From: an uncultured Ilyobacter sp.
GTDB taxonomy: Bacteria; Fusobacteriota; Fusobacteriia; Fusobacteriales; Fusobacteriaceae
NCBI RefSeq assembly: GCF_963668085.1
Contig: NZ_OY764058.1
Span: forward strand, 868,001 to 932,000
Length of the DNA: 64,000 nt
Reading direction: 5' to 3'
The notes under the pieces were generated by a model. That model saw nothing but the letters and a program-made list of their open reading frames with translations. It had not been told where the DNA came from and made no database searches. A program made the position numbers and the translations under genes. Shown here piece after piece: positions 53,823-63,248 of the stretch. Position 1 is the stretch's first letter. The number at the start of each line of letters is the position of its first letter.

Positions 53823-56591
53823 CTACCCCTTAACCTTAATTTCTCTGAGTCCATCTTCTGTAGCTATTTTACTCTCCTCAAATATATATTTTCCTAAAAA
53901 ATTAACATGCCCTGTGCCTAGTGGACTTACTCTCTTAAATTCTTCTTCATCAAACCATTCATAGTCCTTTATAACGGAATAAATCTTCTCTAAGTACCTT
54001 GTATTCCAGATAATTAAAGAGGAAAGTAGGATATTTAAGCAACTAGCTTTTTCTAATTGCTCACCTATTGATCTCTCATTAAGCCTTCCGTGCTTCCCAA
54101 AAAACATTAATCTTGCCACGGAGTTTATAGCTTCTCCCTTATTTAGCATCTTTTGTACCTCTTTTCTTAGGTCGTCATCTGAGAAGTACTCTAATATATA
54201 CTTGGTCTTTATGATTCTTCCAATCTCCTTTAGCCCTTTGGCTACTCCATTATCCCTGTTATATGAGTTTATCTTATTTAAAATCAGTGATGCCTTTACT
54301 TTTCCACATCTGATAGATTCAATAAGCCTTAAAATCTCACTGTAGTTTTCAGTTATTATTTTTTCATTTATCTTTTTAAACTTCTTATTACTTACTTCTG
54401 TATTCTCAAAATAATAGAGCTGTTGCTGGCTTAGGCTTTTTATTCTTGGTTTAAACTCAAATCCCAGAAGGTAAGTCAATGCAAACATCTGCTCTGTATA
54501 CCCTGCCGTATCTGTGGAATGTTCATATATTTCGAGCTCTGTACCATGATAAAGTAACCCATCTAACACATGATTACTATCTCTTCCCTCTAGCATCTGA
54601 ACATAGTATGGAGTATATTGGTCGCTAATATGACGGTATATGCTTCCACCCTTGTTTTTGTAGTGAGTATTATAGTCAGCGTAGATAGTTTTTAGGCTTA
54701 TAGGTACTCTCATTCCATCAGAAGAAGATTTATGACCTTCTCCCCAGTTCTTAACGATATCCAAAGAGTGGTGGTAATTTACCAGTATCTTTTGAGCTTT
54801 GGATAACGCTTCACTACTAAAATAGAACTCATCTATTCTACGAAGAAGAGTTTCATTTATAGAGCTAGAGATAGCCATCTTAGAGAAACCTATATTGTGG
54901 CCATTAGACATCAAAGCAGCTATTAAGTGTTTCTGCTTCTCGTAGATATCGTCACTGTCCCTTATATAATCCAATACACCTGTCCATGTGTTTACTTCAT
55001 AAAGAATTTCAGGCATAGAGATTTTAGGAAAATAATTATAGACTCTGTCACTAAAAATACTTTTATCATCGGCTTGGATATCGGTATTGAATTCTATTTG
55101 TCTAGGTATAACCAGCAAATTCTTTAGAGTCTCCAGAAAGATTCTCACTTCTTTAGCATCAGATACCTTCTTATCTTCCACCAAATAATGATCGAAGCTA
55201 TTGTATTTTTTACTTTCCTTTACAAAGATATCTCCAGACCTTATATAGTCTCTAATGGAGTACAGAAGAGCTAATTCAATAGACTTCTTGCTAGACCCCA
55301 TTTTCTTTATATTTTTCTGCCATTGATTGTTAAATATGGAAATATCCATATCAATTTTCTTTTTATGTTTTAAGGCTGGAAACTCTTTAAGATTCCTTAT
55401 AAACTCGGGCTTAGTATTGCTTTCAAACTCTATAATTTCAATAAGTTCATTGGTATAATTGAAGCTGGATTGGGACTTTAACAGGAAATCAATCTCCTCC
55501 AGTTCATCTCTCTGAGACTCCAGTTCTTCATTGAGAGGTAATAAAGACTCCTGTAATTCCCTTAACTCCTGTACACCATTTAGTTCAAGAACCTCCTTTA
55601 CAACCTCTTTTAACTTTAAGGTATTCATTTTTAATTGCTCTTGATTCTTTAGGTTATATATCTTGGACTTTTTCCTACTCCTCTTAAGAACAGTCTGAGT
55701 ATATGCAGAAGTTACCTCTATAACCATATCTACAAACTCTTTCCTTCTAAAGTGTATAAACATAGCAAGATAAGCTAATTTCTTATTCTCGTCAGAAAAC
55801 TGATCTATTCTATGTTTATCAGATTTTTGAACCTCTAGATTAAAGTACCTTACCTTGGCTTCACTTAAGAAACTTAGATCCAAGGGACTTCTATAGGTAT
55901 CAAGTTCCTTTATCATCTTTAGCAGTGCTTTAGCTCCACCTGAATTGGCATTAACACTTATATTCTTTATCCTGGAGTAGGTTGATGTCCCTGATGCTTC
56001 TATATCCAGTAAAGAATACAGCCTAAAAGGATCTTCTACATTACTTCGGATTTCTTGAAAAATTTTGTCATCTGACTCCTTTATTTCCAACCACAATAAG
56101 TGTTCCATTATCTGTAGTGAAGGAGGTACAATTTTCTTATCTTTCAATACTTTAAAAGCTTCCTTAACTATAGCTACGTTATCACCATAAGAAAAAGCTA
56201 TCTTATAAAACTCTTCCCTTATATTATCTGTGTATTTGAACTCAGAGTAACTGTACTCTTCTATAATTTGATAAAAATATCTGGACTTTGTATTCTTTAT
56301 CCTCCAATGCTCACCTAGATTTTTAGCAGTACATCCTAACTGATCTTCTATAAAATTAACTACAACACCTGGTATTTTTTCAGGAAGATGCCTTATGTCC
56401 AGTCCTTTAACCCTTAAATATAAAAGCTGAAGAGCATAGCCAATCCTATGATATGGTTTAGGCAATTCTTGAATTTCCTTTATTTCTTCAGGGGTTAAGG
56501 TGAAGTTTGTTGACAGTTCCTTCTCGTTACATATTGACAATAAGATCTCTTCCCTTTCCCTTCTTAAAAGGATCTTGTTTCTATATCTCAT
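53823..56591 (-). CDS. tnpA: Tn-A Tn3-family transposase
   Basis: A 922-residue intact Tn3 transposase. It has an N-terminal DUF4158-type domain (MRYRNKILLRREREEILL...), helical central parts and a C-terminal DDE nuclease (SSDGMRVPISLKTIYADYNTHY; HGTELEIYEHSTDTAGYTEQMFAL). It carries out replicative transposition, joining donor and target into a cointegrate with two element copies. It overlaps tnpR by 11 bases. The Tn-B enzyme is similar throughout and most alike in the DDE half. Confidence 0.96.
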   Translation of the reverse strand: MRYRNKILLRREREEILLSICNEKELSTNFTLTPEEIKEIQELPKPYHRIGYALQLLYLRVKGLDIRHLPEKIPGVVVNFIEDQLGCTAKNLGEHWRIKNTKSRYFYQIIEEYSYSEFKYTDNIREEFYKIAFSYGDNVAIVKEAFKVLKDKKIVPPSLQIMEHLLWLEIKESDDKIFQEIRSNVEDPFRLYSLLDIEASGTSTYSRIKNISVNANSGGAKALLKMIKELDTYRSPLDLSFLSEAKVRYFNLEVQKSDKHRIDQFSDENKKLAYLAMFIHFRRKEFVDMVIEVTSAYTQTVLKRSRKKSKIYNLKNQEQLKMNTLKLKEVVKEVLELNGVQELRELQESLLPLNEELESQRDELEEIDFLLKSQSSFNYTNELIEIIEFESNTKPEFIRNLKEFPALKHKKKIDMDISIFNNQWQKNIKKMGSSKKSIELALLYSIRDYIRSGDIFVKESKKYNSFDHYLVEDKKVSDAKEVRIFLETLKNLLVIPRQIEFNTDIQADDKSIFSDRVYNYFPKISMPEILYEVNTWTGVLDYIRDSDDIYEKQKHLIAALMSNGHNIGFSKMAISSSINETLLRRIDEFYFSSEALSKAQKILVNYHHSLDIVKNWGEGHKSSSDGMRVPISLKTIYADYNTHYKNKGGSIYRHISDQYTPYYVQMLEGRDSNHVLDGLLYHGTELEIYEHSTDTAGYTEQMFALTYLLGFEFKPRIKSLSQQQLYYFENTEVSNKKFKKINEKIITENYSEILRLIESIRCGKVKASLILNKINSYNRDNGVAKGLKEIGRIIKTKYILEYFSDDDLRKEVQKMLNKGEAINSVARLMFFGKHGRLNERSIGEQLEKASCLNILLSSLIIWNTRYLEKIYSVIKDYEWFDEEEFKRVSPLGTGHVNFLGKYIFEESKIATEDGLREIKVKG

Positions 56592-57228
56592 GGCTGCCCT
56601 CTTTCTTCATCTTATAAAACATTGCCTTTGAACACCCTATCGCTTCAAGGGCTTCTTTCACTGAGATATAATCAGGGTTATTTTTGTTTCTTGTAAGTGG
56701 ATAAATTACTTTGAACCTTTCTCTAAGCTCTGTATCTTTGCTTCTGCCGAATTTAACCCCTTTAGATAAAGCCCTTTTAACACCTTCTCTCTGCCTCTTT
56801 CTCAACTCTTTCCTTTCCCACTCTGCTCTAAGGAGATCTACTTCAAGCATTGTATCTAGCATGACATTCAGCATAGCTTCAGCCAGAGAATTAGCTTTCT
56901 TAGAATTCAGATTTTCCTTTAAAAACTCATTTAAGTATCCCTGATCTATAGATTCTACTATGATACCTTTATTTGTAAGGTCTATAAGGCGTCTTCTTAC
57001 CTCTTTAGCATCTCTTCCTATTCGATCTAAGTTTTTAACAACAATAGTATCGTTTTCTTTAACCCATTCATTTACAAGCTCATTCCAGGCTTGTCTATTC
57101 TCAAAACTCTTTCCAGATTTCTTCTCTTTGAATATAGTCCTTTCTGTAGCTCCAATTTCTTTAAAGGCTTGGATTTGCCTATCTAGATTTTGTGTATCAG
57201 ATGAAACTCTAGCATAAAAATATTTCAT
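56581..57228 (-). CDS. tnpR: Tn-A serine resolvase
   Basis: A 215-residue serine recombinase starting MKYFYARVSSDTQNLDRQIQAF (catalytic Ser in RVSS), with KNLDRIGRDAKEV and a C-terminal helix-turn-helix (SVKEALEAIGCSKAMFYKM). GGAGG lies 6 bases before the ATG. It normally resolves cointegrates by recombining two res sites. Only one res region remains in this insertion, so the enzyme has no partner site to act on here. Confidence 0.94.
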   Translation of the reverse strand: MKYFYARVSSDTQNLDRQIQAFKEIGATERTIFKEKKSGKSFENRQAWNELVNEWVKENDTIVVKNLDRIGRDAKEVRRRLIDLTNKGIIVESIDQGYLNEFLKENLNSKKANSLAEAMLNVMLDTMLEVDLLRAEWERKELRKRQREGVKRALSKGVKFGRSKDTELRERFKVIYPLTRNKNNPDYISVKEALEAIGCSKAMFYKMKKEGSHEI

Positions 57229-57345
57229 TCACTACCTCCGATGCTTTTATTATCTCTACACTTTTCAGGTGGAAAAAGTCAATGAAATATATAGTATTTT
57301 ATGAACTAAAGTTTATAAATAAGGAATAGAATGTTTATAGACTAA

Positions 57346-57416
57346 AAAAACAGAGATTTAAAACAGGTCTATAATAGTATACTATCGTAGACTCCTACTA
57401 AAGAATCTCTGTTTTT
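57346..57416. promoter_or_regulatory. Candidate res subsite I of Tn-A
   Basis: A near-perfect palindrome GTCTATAATAGTATACTATC...TAGAC (57367-57392) is nested inside a larger inverted repeat (AAAACAGAGATT / AATCTCTGTTTT, about 57346-57416). Its place between tnpR and the right end, 138 bases from the tnpR start, suits a resolvase crossover site. Confidence 0.55.
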
Positions 57417-57446
57417 ATTGATTTTATTGGGATAGATTTACATTTG

Positions 57447-57478
57447 GTGCCGAAAGCCATAAATATCGACGCTAGGCC
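57447..57478 (-). repeat. Tn-A right terminal inverted repeat (copy 2)
   Basis: On the minus strand it begins GGCCTAGCGTCGATATTTAT and continues GGCTTTCGGCAC. It is followed by the duplicated target TTTAA at 57479-57483. Confidence 0.93.
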
Positions 57479-57483
57479 TTTAA

Positions 57484-58002
57484 GAATATCTTACTCTTGA
57501 ACTCCCCTATAGTCTCAACTCCGTCTGACTCGCCTATCCTAAAAATAACCCCCTCTACCACTGGGAAAAAGTCAAACAGCTTTATTATCCCCTCCATCAA
57601 AAGCTCAGTCTCGGTTACCTTTCCTTTTTTTAGATAACTCTCTATACTGTCGTTATAAAACATAATGTCTGTGGTCACAAAAATTTTCATTTGGGATTCT
57701 ACTGCTATTTTAAATATTTCACTGTAAAGTTCTCTATATCTTTGGATCTTCTTTTTCAGGTCAGGGTCATAGAAATCAAAATCCACCATATAACAAAGTT
57801 CATCTACTGAGACTGCGGTGTACCCCATATCTTTTGCTTTCTCAATAAAAATCTTGAAGTAACCCACAATCTTTTGAATTTTCTTTTGGCTTAGATCCTG
57901 TTTCTCTAGATAGTAGAATGGAATTTTTGACCAGTTGAGCTTCTTCTTTTTTATTCCCGTAAAAAAAGGACCAATGGTATCGATCATATAAATTTTTTCC
58001 AC
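57484..58002 (-). pseudogene. 5' half of the split glycan-related gene
   Basis: About 173 codons, reading VEKIYMIDTIGPFFTGIKKK from a GTG that follows GGGGGG at good spacing (an ATG five codons earlier overlaps that site). It runs open into the target duplication and then stops three codons into Tn-A. Its other half is at 20699-21877. The stretch EKAKDMGYTAVSVDELCYM and GVIFRIGESDGVET look like the first strands of a TIM-barrel glycosidase. The gene ends a run of surface-polysaccharide genes on this strand, so loss of it may change a glycan of the cell surface. Confidence 0.8.
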
Positions 58003-58100
58003 TCTCAATCCCCCCATACAGAAAATAACAAACGAAATTTAAGTTATTATAACAAATTTAAGAGTGAACTTTGCCTTTCTTTACACATCTTTTGCATTGA

Positions 58101-58132
58101 AAAAAATAAAAGCCTCCGGTATTTCCGAAAGC
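58101..58132 (-). terminator. Terminator of the polysaccharide operon
   Basis: On the minus strand GCTTTCGG, AAATA and CCGGAGGC pair (8 bp with two G-U), followed by TTTTATTTTTT. It lies 18 bases past the epimerase stop. Confidence 0.8.
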
Positions 58133-58149
58133 CTTTAAGGTTTTTATCT

Positions 58150-59112
58150 TTATTTAACTTTATTGTACCAGCTTAAAAACTTTTTTATCCCGTCTTTAAA
58201 CTGAGTTTTAGGGTTATATCCCAAAATCTCTTTTGCCTTAGTTATATCTGCATAAGTCTTCTTAACGTCTCCAGGCTGCATAGGCTGCCTGTCTATCTTG
58301 GCCTCTATACCTAGCCCTGCCTCTATGGTTCCTACCATCTCATTGAGAGATATAGTATGAGATTCCCCTAGATTGAAGATTTCATATACTTTCTTGTTAT
58401 TTTCAAGGTATTTTATGGATTTTACCACCCCATCTATAATATCGTCTATGTAGGTATAGTCCCTCTGAGTAGTCCCGTCTCCATAAAATGGAATGGCTTC
58501 TCCTGCTGTTATCATCCTTGTGAACTTATGTATAGCAAGGTCCGGCCTTTGCCTAGGACCATACACTGTAAAGAACCTCAGTTGGATCATATCGATGCTA
58601 TAGAGGTGGTGATAGACATGTCCCATTACCTCTCCCGACTTTTTTGTAGCGGCATAGGGAGATATGGCATAGTCCACAACGGCCGTTTCTTTAAAAGGGG
58701 CATCTTTATTGTTACCGTACACCGATGAAGAGGATGCCTGGATAAATTTATTTATCCCGTGAGTCTTACATAACTCTAGTAGATTCATAAGGCCCTTCAC
58801 ATTGACCTCTTCGTAGAGCAAGGGATTTTCAAGAGATGGTCTCACTCCTGCCATAGCAGCAAGGTTGATAACCATTTCTACATTTTCTTCTTCAAATATT
58901 TTTTTTAAAAAATCAAAATCCCTTATATCACCTCTATACAACTTGTAGTTTGGATTATCTAGATTACTCCTTACATTTCTTTCTTTTATTTTCACATCAT
59001 AATAAGCATTAAAATTATCTACAACCACCACTTTGTGTCCCTCATTGAGTAGATAGTCGCAAAGGTGTGAGCCTATGAAGCCTGCTCCGCCGGTTACTAG
59101 ATACTTTTTCAT
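58150..59112 (-). CDS. UDP-glucuronate 4-epimerase-like SDR enzyme
   Basis: A 320-residue extended short-chain dehydrogenase. It has the NAD motif TGGAGFIGSHL (residues about 7-17), SSSSVYGNN with the catalytic Ser/Thr, and YAATK (Tyr-x3-Lys). The stretches GVRPSLENP, RFFTVYGPRQRPDLAIHKF and FYGDGTTQRDYTYIDDI match the UDP-glucuronate/galacturonate 4-epimerase (CapI/LpsL) subgroup. It supplies a sugar nucleotide for surface polysaccharide. AGGAGAT precedes the ATG. It is the last intact gene of the minus-strand cluster before the terminator. Confidence 0.88.
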   Translation of the reverse strand: MKKYLVTGGAGFIGSHLCDYLLNEGHKVVVVDNFNAYYDVKIKERNVRSNLDNPNYKLYRGDIRDFDFLKKIFEEENVEMVINLAAMAGVRPSLENPLLYEEVNVKGLMNLLELCKTHGINKFIQASSSSVYGNNKDAPFKETAVVDYAISPYAATKKSGEVMGHVYHHLYSIDMIQLRFFTVYGPRQRPDLAIHKFTRMITAGEAIPFYGDGTTQRDYTYIDDIIDGVVKSIKYLENNKKVYEIFNLGESHTISLNEMVGTIEAGLGIEAKIDRQPMQPGDVKKTYADITKAKEILGYNPKTQFKDGIKKFLSWYNKVK

Positions 59113-59128
59113 TAGATCATCTCCTAAT

Positions 59129-59851
59129 CTATATTTTCCAGCCCTTATCCCTTAAAATCTTCTTATTCTTTTTTATCTTTGCCACTATGGGATTCCTTTT
59201 AAAAAATTTTACTAAAAGTACGAGATAATAAAAAATATTTTTCCTATACGGGTATATCATCTCCTTATAAGAGTCATTTTTCATAGTTACCATATCATAA
59301 TGTGCCCTGTAATTTCCAAAACACATTTTTTTGGCCTGAGTATCTATCACCTTGACACCTTCTTTTGTAATTATAAAATTACTCGGATTACAGTCTCCAT
59401 GATAGACTCCGTACTTATGCATTTCTTTTGTAGCCTCTACCGCCATATGCTTATTTTTTAAAACAGCTTCCCCGTCTGCCATCTCGAAAATTATACGGGA
59501 TTCTTCAATCATACCATATTTTCTATTTACAATAGCTCCTAGAGGCATAGCAAAGATATCCAACCCTTTTTCTTTTAAGATATTAATATTTTTAAGAGTC
59601 TCCACTACTTCTCCAGACTTGAAAAGAGTAAAAAATTTCCTCTGGGGTATTCTAAATTCGTTTCTTGGAGATTTCATAACATAATCTTTACCATAATAAT
59701 TTATTTTCACTACATAATTACGCAGAGTATTTTTAAACTCCTCTTTTATTTCAATGTCATTATCTGCTATTTTTTTTAAAATATTTTCGATTTCGGAATC
59801 ATAAAAAAACAATTTATATCCCTTATACTCTTTTTCTATAAAATCATTCAT
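59129..59851 (-). CDS. LPS-core kinase-like protein (RfaY/WaaP type)
   Basis: A 240-residue protein kinase-like fold enzyme. It has a Lys-containing N-lobe (YVVKINYYGKDYVMKSPRNEF), the catalytic loop YGVYHGDCNPSNFII (HGD-x-N-x3-N) and the metal Asp in VKVIDTQAKK. This pattern is that of the lipopolysaccharide core heptose/Kdo kinases. It would phosphorylate core sugar at the inner membrane, raising outer-membrane charge. It lies between a GT9 gene and an epimerase, which supports an LPS job. The substrate sugar is not certain. Confidence 0.85.
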   Translation of the reverse strand: MNDFIEKEYKGYKLFFYDSEIENILKKIADNDIEIKEEFKNTLRNYVVKINYYGKDYVMKSPRNEFRIPQRKFFTLFKSGEVVETLKNINILKEKGLDIFAMPLGAIVNRKYGMIEESRIIFEMADGEAVLKNKHMAVEATKEMHKYGVYHGDCNPSNFIITKEGVKVIDTQAKKMCFGNYRAHYDMVTMKNDSYKEMIYPYRKNIFYYLVLLVKFFKRNPIVAKIKKNKKILRDKGWKI

Positions 59852-59881
59852 AAAGTCCCTTTCAAAGTTAAAAATAGAAAA

Positions 59882-60895
59882 TTATCTTTTCTCAACATAC
59901 CTGTCTATCATATCGTCCAGTTTTTCTATAACATGACTGGGCTTTATATCAAAATATTCTTTAGCCCCTATATCCTTAGTCTCTATACCCTGATGCCTGT
60001 CATTTGCATTGGATAGCCACTCCTTCTTCTCTGCACTTGGACTAAATATAGCGAGGCTAGGGACATCCAATCCCTGAGCTATATGTCTAGGCCCACCTTC
60101 ATTTCCCACAAACATATCACAGTTTGCAAGAAGCATGGCCAGTTCTCTTATAGACTTGGTTTCTACGTTGGAAAATATATTTTTATTCCACTCCATCATT
60201 TCGTGAGTTTCCTTGGCATAGGTTTTCTCTGTAGGGGAATAATAAAACACAGCCTGAGCCTTATACTTATCAATACAGTGATTTATGACTTCTACCATGT
60301 AGTCTCTTTTCCATATTTTATTCGGTCTTCTAGAATTTATAGCAAACGCAAAAACAGGCTTATTGAAATTTATACCTGCTTGTTGCATTCTATATCTGAG
60401 TTTTTTCTTTTCTTCATCAGTCAAATGGATACTATAATCGTGATCGTATTTTACATCTACTCCGCTATTTTCTAGTGGTTTTAGCATCTTTAGAAACTTA
60501 TCCACCTTATCCTTGGCGTCTCTTGGTTCGTCAATCTTATGGGTGTAGGTATAGCCTCTCTTGGACTTTCTCCGACCTATCCTATATTTCGCCGTTGGAG
60601 AGAGAAGGGTAAAGACTTCACTCTTAGGAGTAGACATTATGTCTATAACAATATCGTACTTTTTTCTGGTGACTTTCCAAACCTTTCTTAAGTATTTAAA
60701 AGGATTTTTCTGCTCCTCTCTTGTTATGGATATTACTTTGTCTATGGAAAGATGATTTTCAAAAAGTGGAGCTATATGCTCATATACCACATAATCTATT
60801 TCACCGTCTGGATAAGTTTTTTTTAAACTTCCGCATATAGGGGATGCCAGAACAGAGTCTCCTATCTGCTTAAATCTAACCACTAATATTTTCAT
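59882..60895 (-). CDS. GT9 heptosyltransferase-like glycosyltransferase
   Basis: A 337-residue GT9 enzyme. The N-terminus MKILVVRFKQIGDSVLASPI is the classic heptosyltransferase start (R-x-x-GD-x-L). The C-terminal ADP-sugar site reads FVGNEGGPRHIAQGLDVPSLAIFSP (GN-x-G-x-x-H-x-A). It probably adds heptose or a related sugar to the lipid A-core. The start is the ATG with AGAGGT upstream; a TTG two codons earlier is weaker. It lies one gene upstream of the kinase in the same orientation. Confidence 0.9.
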   Translation of the reverse strand: MKILVVRFKQIGDSVLASPICGSLKKTYPDGEIDYVVYEHIAPLFENHLSIDKVISITREEQKNPFKYLRKVWKVTRKKYDIVIDIMSTPKSEVFTLLSPTAKYRIGRRKSKRGYTYTHKIDEPRDAKDKVDKFLKMLKPLENSGVDVKYDHDYSIHLTDEEKKKLRYRMQQAGINFNKPVFAFAINSRRPNKIWKRDYMVEVINHCIDKYKAQAVFYYSPTEKTYAKETHEMMEWNKNIFSNVETKSIRELAMLLANCDMFVGNEGGPRHIAQGLDVPSLAIFSPSAEKKEWLSNANDRHQGIETKDIGAKEYFDIKPSHVIEKLDDMIDRYVEKR

Positions 60896-60901
60896 AAGCA
60901 A

Positions 60902-62101
60902 TTACCTCTTATCATACATTTTTTCATAATACTTCTGGTAGTCTCCACTCACTACCTCATCCACCCATTTCTGGTTTTCAAGATACCATCTTATAGTCTT
61001 TTCTATCCCATCTGCAAATGGTGTCTCAGGATAAAAACCTAACTCTTTCACAGTTTTAGTAGGATCTATAGCATATCTGGCATCATGACCTAGTCTATCT
61101 TGTACGTGAGTTATAAGGTTATAATTAATATTATTTAAATCCGTCTTAAGAATTTTTTGATACTCAGGTTCTTCATTCATTATTCTAGTAATTATATCTA
61201 TGGTAAGTTTTACGATATTGATATTCTGTTCTTCATTAAATCCACCTATGTTATAAGCTTCACCAAGTCTTCCTTTGTTTATCACCATGTCAATTCCCTT
61301 ACAGTGGTCATCTACATATAACCAGTCTCTTACCTGCTTACCATCTCCATATACTGGTAAATTCTTTCCTTCCAGTATATTTTTTATTATTAGGGGTATC
61401 AGTTTTTCTGGAAAATGATAGGGCCCATAGTTATTACTGCACCTTGTTACATTTACTGGAAAATGATATGTCTCAGCATATGCTCTCACAAGCATATCCG
61501 CACCAGTTTTAGAAGTAGCATAAGGTGATCTGGGGTCTAAACTAGTCTTTTCAGTAAAAAGCTCTGTTCCAAATGTCTTTGGCATTACTTTTCTGTTTTT
61601 TAGAACCTTCTCTACGAACTCATTATTGACAGGTAGGTCAGATCCTTCTGGCAGATTTGTATGAAGGGTTCCATAGACTTCATCTGTACTTACCTGAAGA
61701 AACTTCTTCTCAGCACTATAAATTGGGTAGCCTTTCTCATCCTTTCCTATAGTCCAATGTGCCTTGGCAACGTCCATAAGAGTCTGAGTTCCTATTATAT
61801 TTGTTTCCAGAAATATACCTGGATTTTCTATTGATCTATCCACATGAGACTCTGCAGCAAAGTTTACAACTGTATCAATATCATGGTTCATAAATATATT
61901 TTCAACCAGTTCGCGATTACATATATCTCCCTTTACAAAAGTAACTCTTGAATCTCGCAATTCTTCCTTTATAGTTCCTAGGTTCCCTGCATATGTAAGT
62001 TTATCCAGAATTATTATTTTTATGTTCTCATATTTTTTAAGCATATACTTTACAAAATTGGCACCTATAAACCCAGCTCCGCCCGTCACTAAATAATTCA
62101 T
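60902..62101 (-). CDS. rfbB: dTDP-glucose 4,6-dehydratase
   Basis: A 399-residue SDR enzyme: TGGAGFIGANFVKYML NAD site, FAAESHVDRSIENP, STDEVYGTL with the catalytic Thr-Asp-Glu, and YATSK. It is about 45 residues longer than typical RfbB. Extra segments lie around HWTIGKDEKGYPIYSAEKK and EFVEKVLKNRKVMPKTFGTELF; similar long forms exist in anaerobes. It converts dTDP-glucose into the 4-keto-6-deoxy intermediate for rhamnose or amino-deoxy sugars. It is 11 bases after rfbA. The rfbC and rfbD genes are not in the window, so the final sugar may instead be made by the DegT-type aminotransferase upstream. Confidence 0.95.
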   Translation of the reverse strand: MNYLVTGGAGFIGANFVKYMLKKYENIKIIILDKLTYAGNLGTIKEELRDSRVTFVKGDICNRELVENIFMNHDIDTVVNFAAESHVDRSIENPGIFLETNIIGTQTLMDVAKAHWTIGKDEKGYPIYSAEKKFLQVSTDEVYGTLHTNLPEGSDLPVNNEFVEKVLKNRKVMPKTFGTELFTEKTSLDPRSPYATSKTGADMLVRAYAETYHFPVNVTRCSNNYGPYHFPEKLIPLIIKNILEGKNLPVYGDGKQVRDWLYVDDHCKGIDMVINKGRLGEAYNIGGFNEEQNINIVKLTIDIITRIMNEEPEYQKILKTDLNNINYNLITHVQDRLGHDARYAIDPTKTVKELGFYPETPFADGIEKTIRWYLENQKWVDEVVSGDYQKYYEKMYDKR

Positions 62102-62112
62102 TTTATTCCCCT

Positions 62113-62976
62113 TTACTTTATCAAGTTCATCAAATACTGTCCATAGTGTGTTTTTAAAAGCGGTTCTGCTAACTCTTTAATTTTTTCTTTGGATATCCAC
62201 CCTTTTAGATATGCTATCTCCTCAGGACAAGCTATCATTATCCCCTGTCTGTCTTGCACAGCTTTGACAAAGTTTGTGGCATCTAAAAGTCCCTCAAATG
62301 TCCCTGTATCCAGCCAGGCCATCCCTCTCCCAAGGTTTATACAGTTTAGCTTTTCTTCCTCAAGATAAAGTCTATTTATATCCGTTATCTCCAGTTCGCC
62401 TCTGTCAGACGGTTTTATTTTTTTAGCTTTTTCAACAACTGTTTTATCATAAAAATAAAGACCTGGTATTGCATAGTTAGATTTGGGTTGCTCAGGCTTT
62501 TCTTCGAGTGAAGTAACCATTCCATCTGAATCAAATTCCACTACTCCAAAAACGCTTGGATTTTTGACGTAATATCCGAAAATTTTTGCTCCCTCTGATA
62601 ATTTACCAGCATTCCCCAATATACTTCCGAATCCATACCCATAAAAAATATTGTCTCCAAGAATAAGAGCTACATTATCATTTTCAATAAATTCCTCTCC
62701 GATTATAAAAGCCTCTGCCAGCCCATTTGGCTTCTCCTGAACAGCATACTGGAGTTGCAGTCCAAAATTATTACCATCTCCCAACAGCTCTTCAAATACT
62801 TTTATATCTCTTGGGGTTGATATAATTAATATATCTCTTATCCCCGCCAACATAAGTACCGACAAAGGATAATAAATCATTGGTTTGTCATATATTGGTA
62901 CCATTTGTTTGCTTATAGCCTTCGTCACAGGATAGAGCCTGGTTCCGCTTCCCCCCGCTAGTATTATGCCTTTCAT
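62113..62976 (-). CDS. rfbA: Glucose-1-phosphate thymidylyltransferase
   Basis: A 287-residue nucleotidyltransferase: [39 protein letters not shown] (signature G-x-G-T-R-L-x-P-x-T-x-x-x-x-K), [10 protein letters not shown] and the product site [19 protein letters not shown]. It forms dTDP-glucose for RfbB. The start is placed at the ATG right before the signature; 13 upstream codons in frame have no better ribosome site and would precede the conserved start. Feedback by dTDP-sugars is known for the family. Confidence 0.96.
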   Translation of the reverse strand: MKGIILAGGSGTRLYPVTKAISKQMVPIYDKPMIYYPLSVLMLAGIRDILIISTPRDIKVFEELLGDGNNFGLQLQYAVQEKPNGLAEAFIIGEEFIENDNVALILGDNIFYGYGFGSILGNAGKLSEGAKIFGYYVKNPSVFGVVEFDSDGMVTSLEEKPEQPKSNYAIPGLYFYDKTVVEKAKKIKPSDRGELEITDINRLYLEEEKLNCINLGRGMAWLDTGTFEGLLDATNFVKAVQDRQGIMIACPEEIAYLKGWISKEKIKELAEPLLKTHYGQYLMNLIK

Positions 62977-63248
62977 GATCTTCTCTCTTTCTTTAATTTT
63001 ATTTGAATTTTTCAATGAATTTTAAATATTGTCAAATATATCTATATTTTTTCCGATCCATTTTTAATCTTTATCTCACCATTTAAACTCCAATATGTAT
63101 TTTATCTGATACTCTAAAAGTCTTAAAAATATAGGTCGTTACAAATTTCTTTATTGGGTGTTTTCCTAATGCTATTCTTACAAATTTGATCCTAAAAATT
63201 TTTCTTTTAAAGTTAACATTAGTTTTTAAAAAATTTCTCTGCAATTTC

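Larger units (their letters stand above)
53745..57478. mobile_element. Tn-A copy 2, complete Tn3-family transposon (3.7 kb)
   Basis: A complete element with terminal repeats of about 32 bases (53745-53776 and 57447-57478), tnpA and tnpR on the minus strand and a res-like region near the right end. It carries no cargo. The left flank is ATTAA of traG; the right flank is TTTAA of the chromosomal split gene. The mismatched flanks show it sits at the junction of plasmid and chromosome DNA. Confidence 0.95.
21873..57483. mobile_element. 35.6-kb insertion: unresolved Tn3-type cointegrate of a mobile replicon
   Basis: The segment is bounded by direct repeats TTTAA (21873-21877 and 57479-57483), the 5-bp duplication typical of Tn3-family insertion. 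Just inside each lies the same terminal inverted repeat (GGCCTAGCGTCGATATTTAT...), outward-facing. The left end belongs to a truncated Tn-A copy (21878-22835) and the right end to a complete one (53745-57478), in the same orientation. Between them are plasmid-type genes (conjugation, nucleotidyltransferase modules, Wadjet). The inner flank of the complete copy is a truncated coupling-protein gene ending in ATTAA, which differs from TTTAA, as expected when a Tn-A-bearing plasmid fuses with a chromosome. Plain homologous recombination between two resident Tn-A copies would leave the same structure. Confidence 0.85.

Noticed and set aside
21873..57483. Integrative conjugative element inserted by a tyrosine integrase at a tRNA
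   Set aside because: No tRNA or integrase lies at either border; the borders are Tn3-type ends with a 5-bp duplication inside a protein gene.
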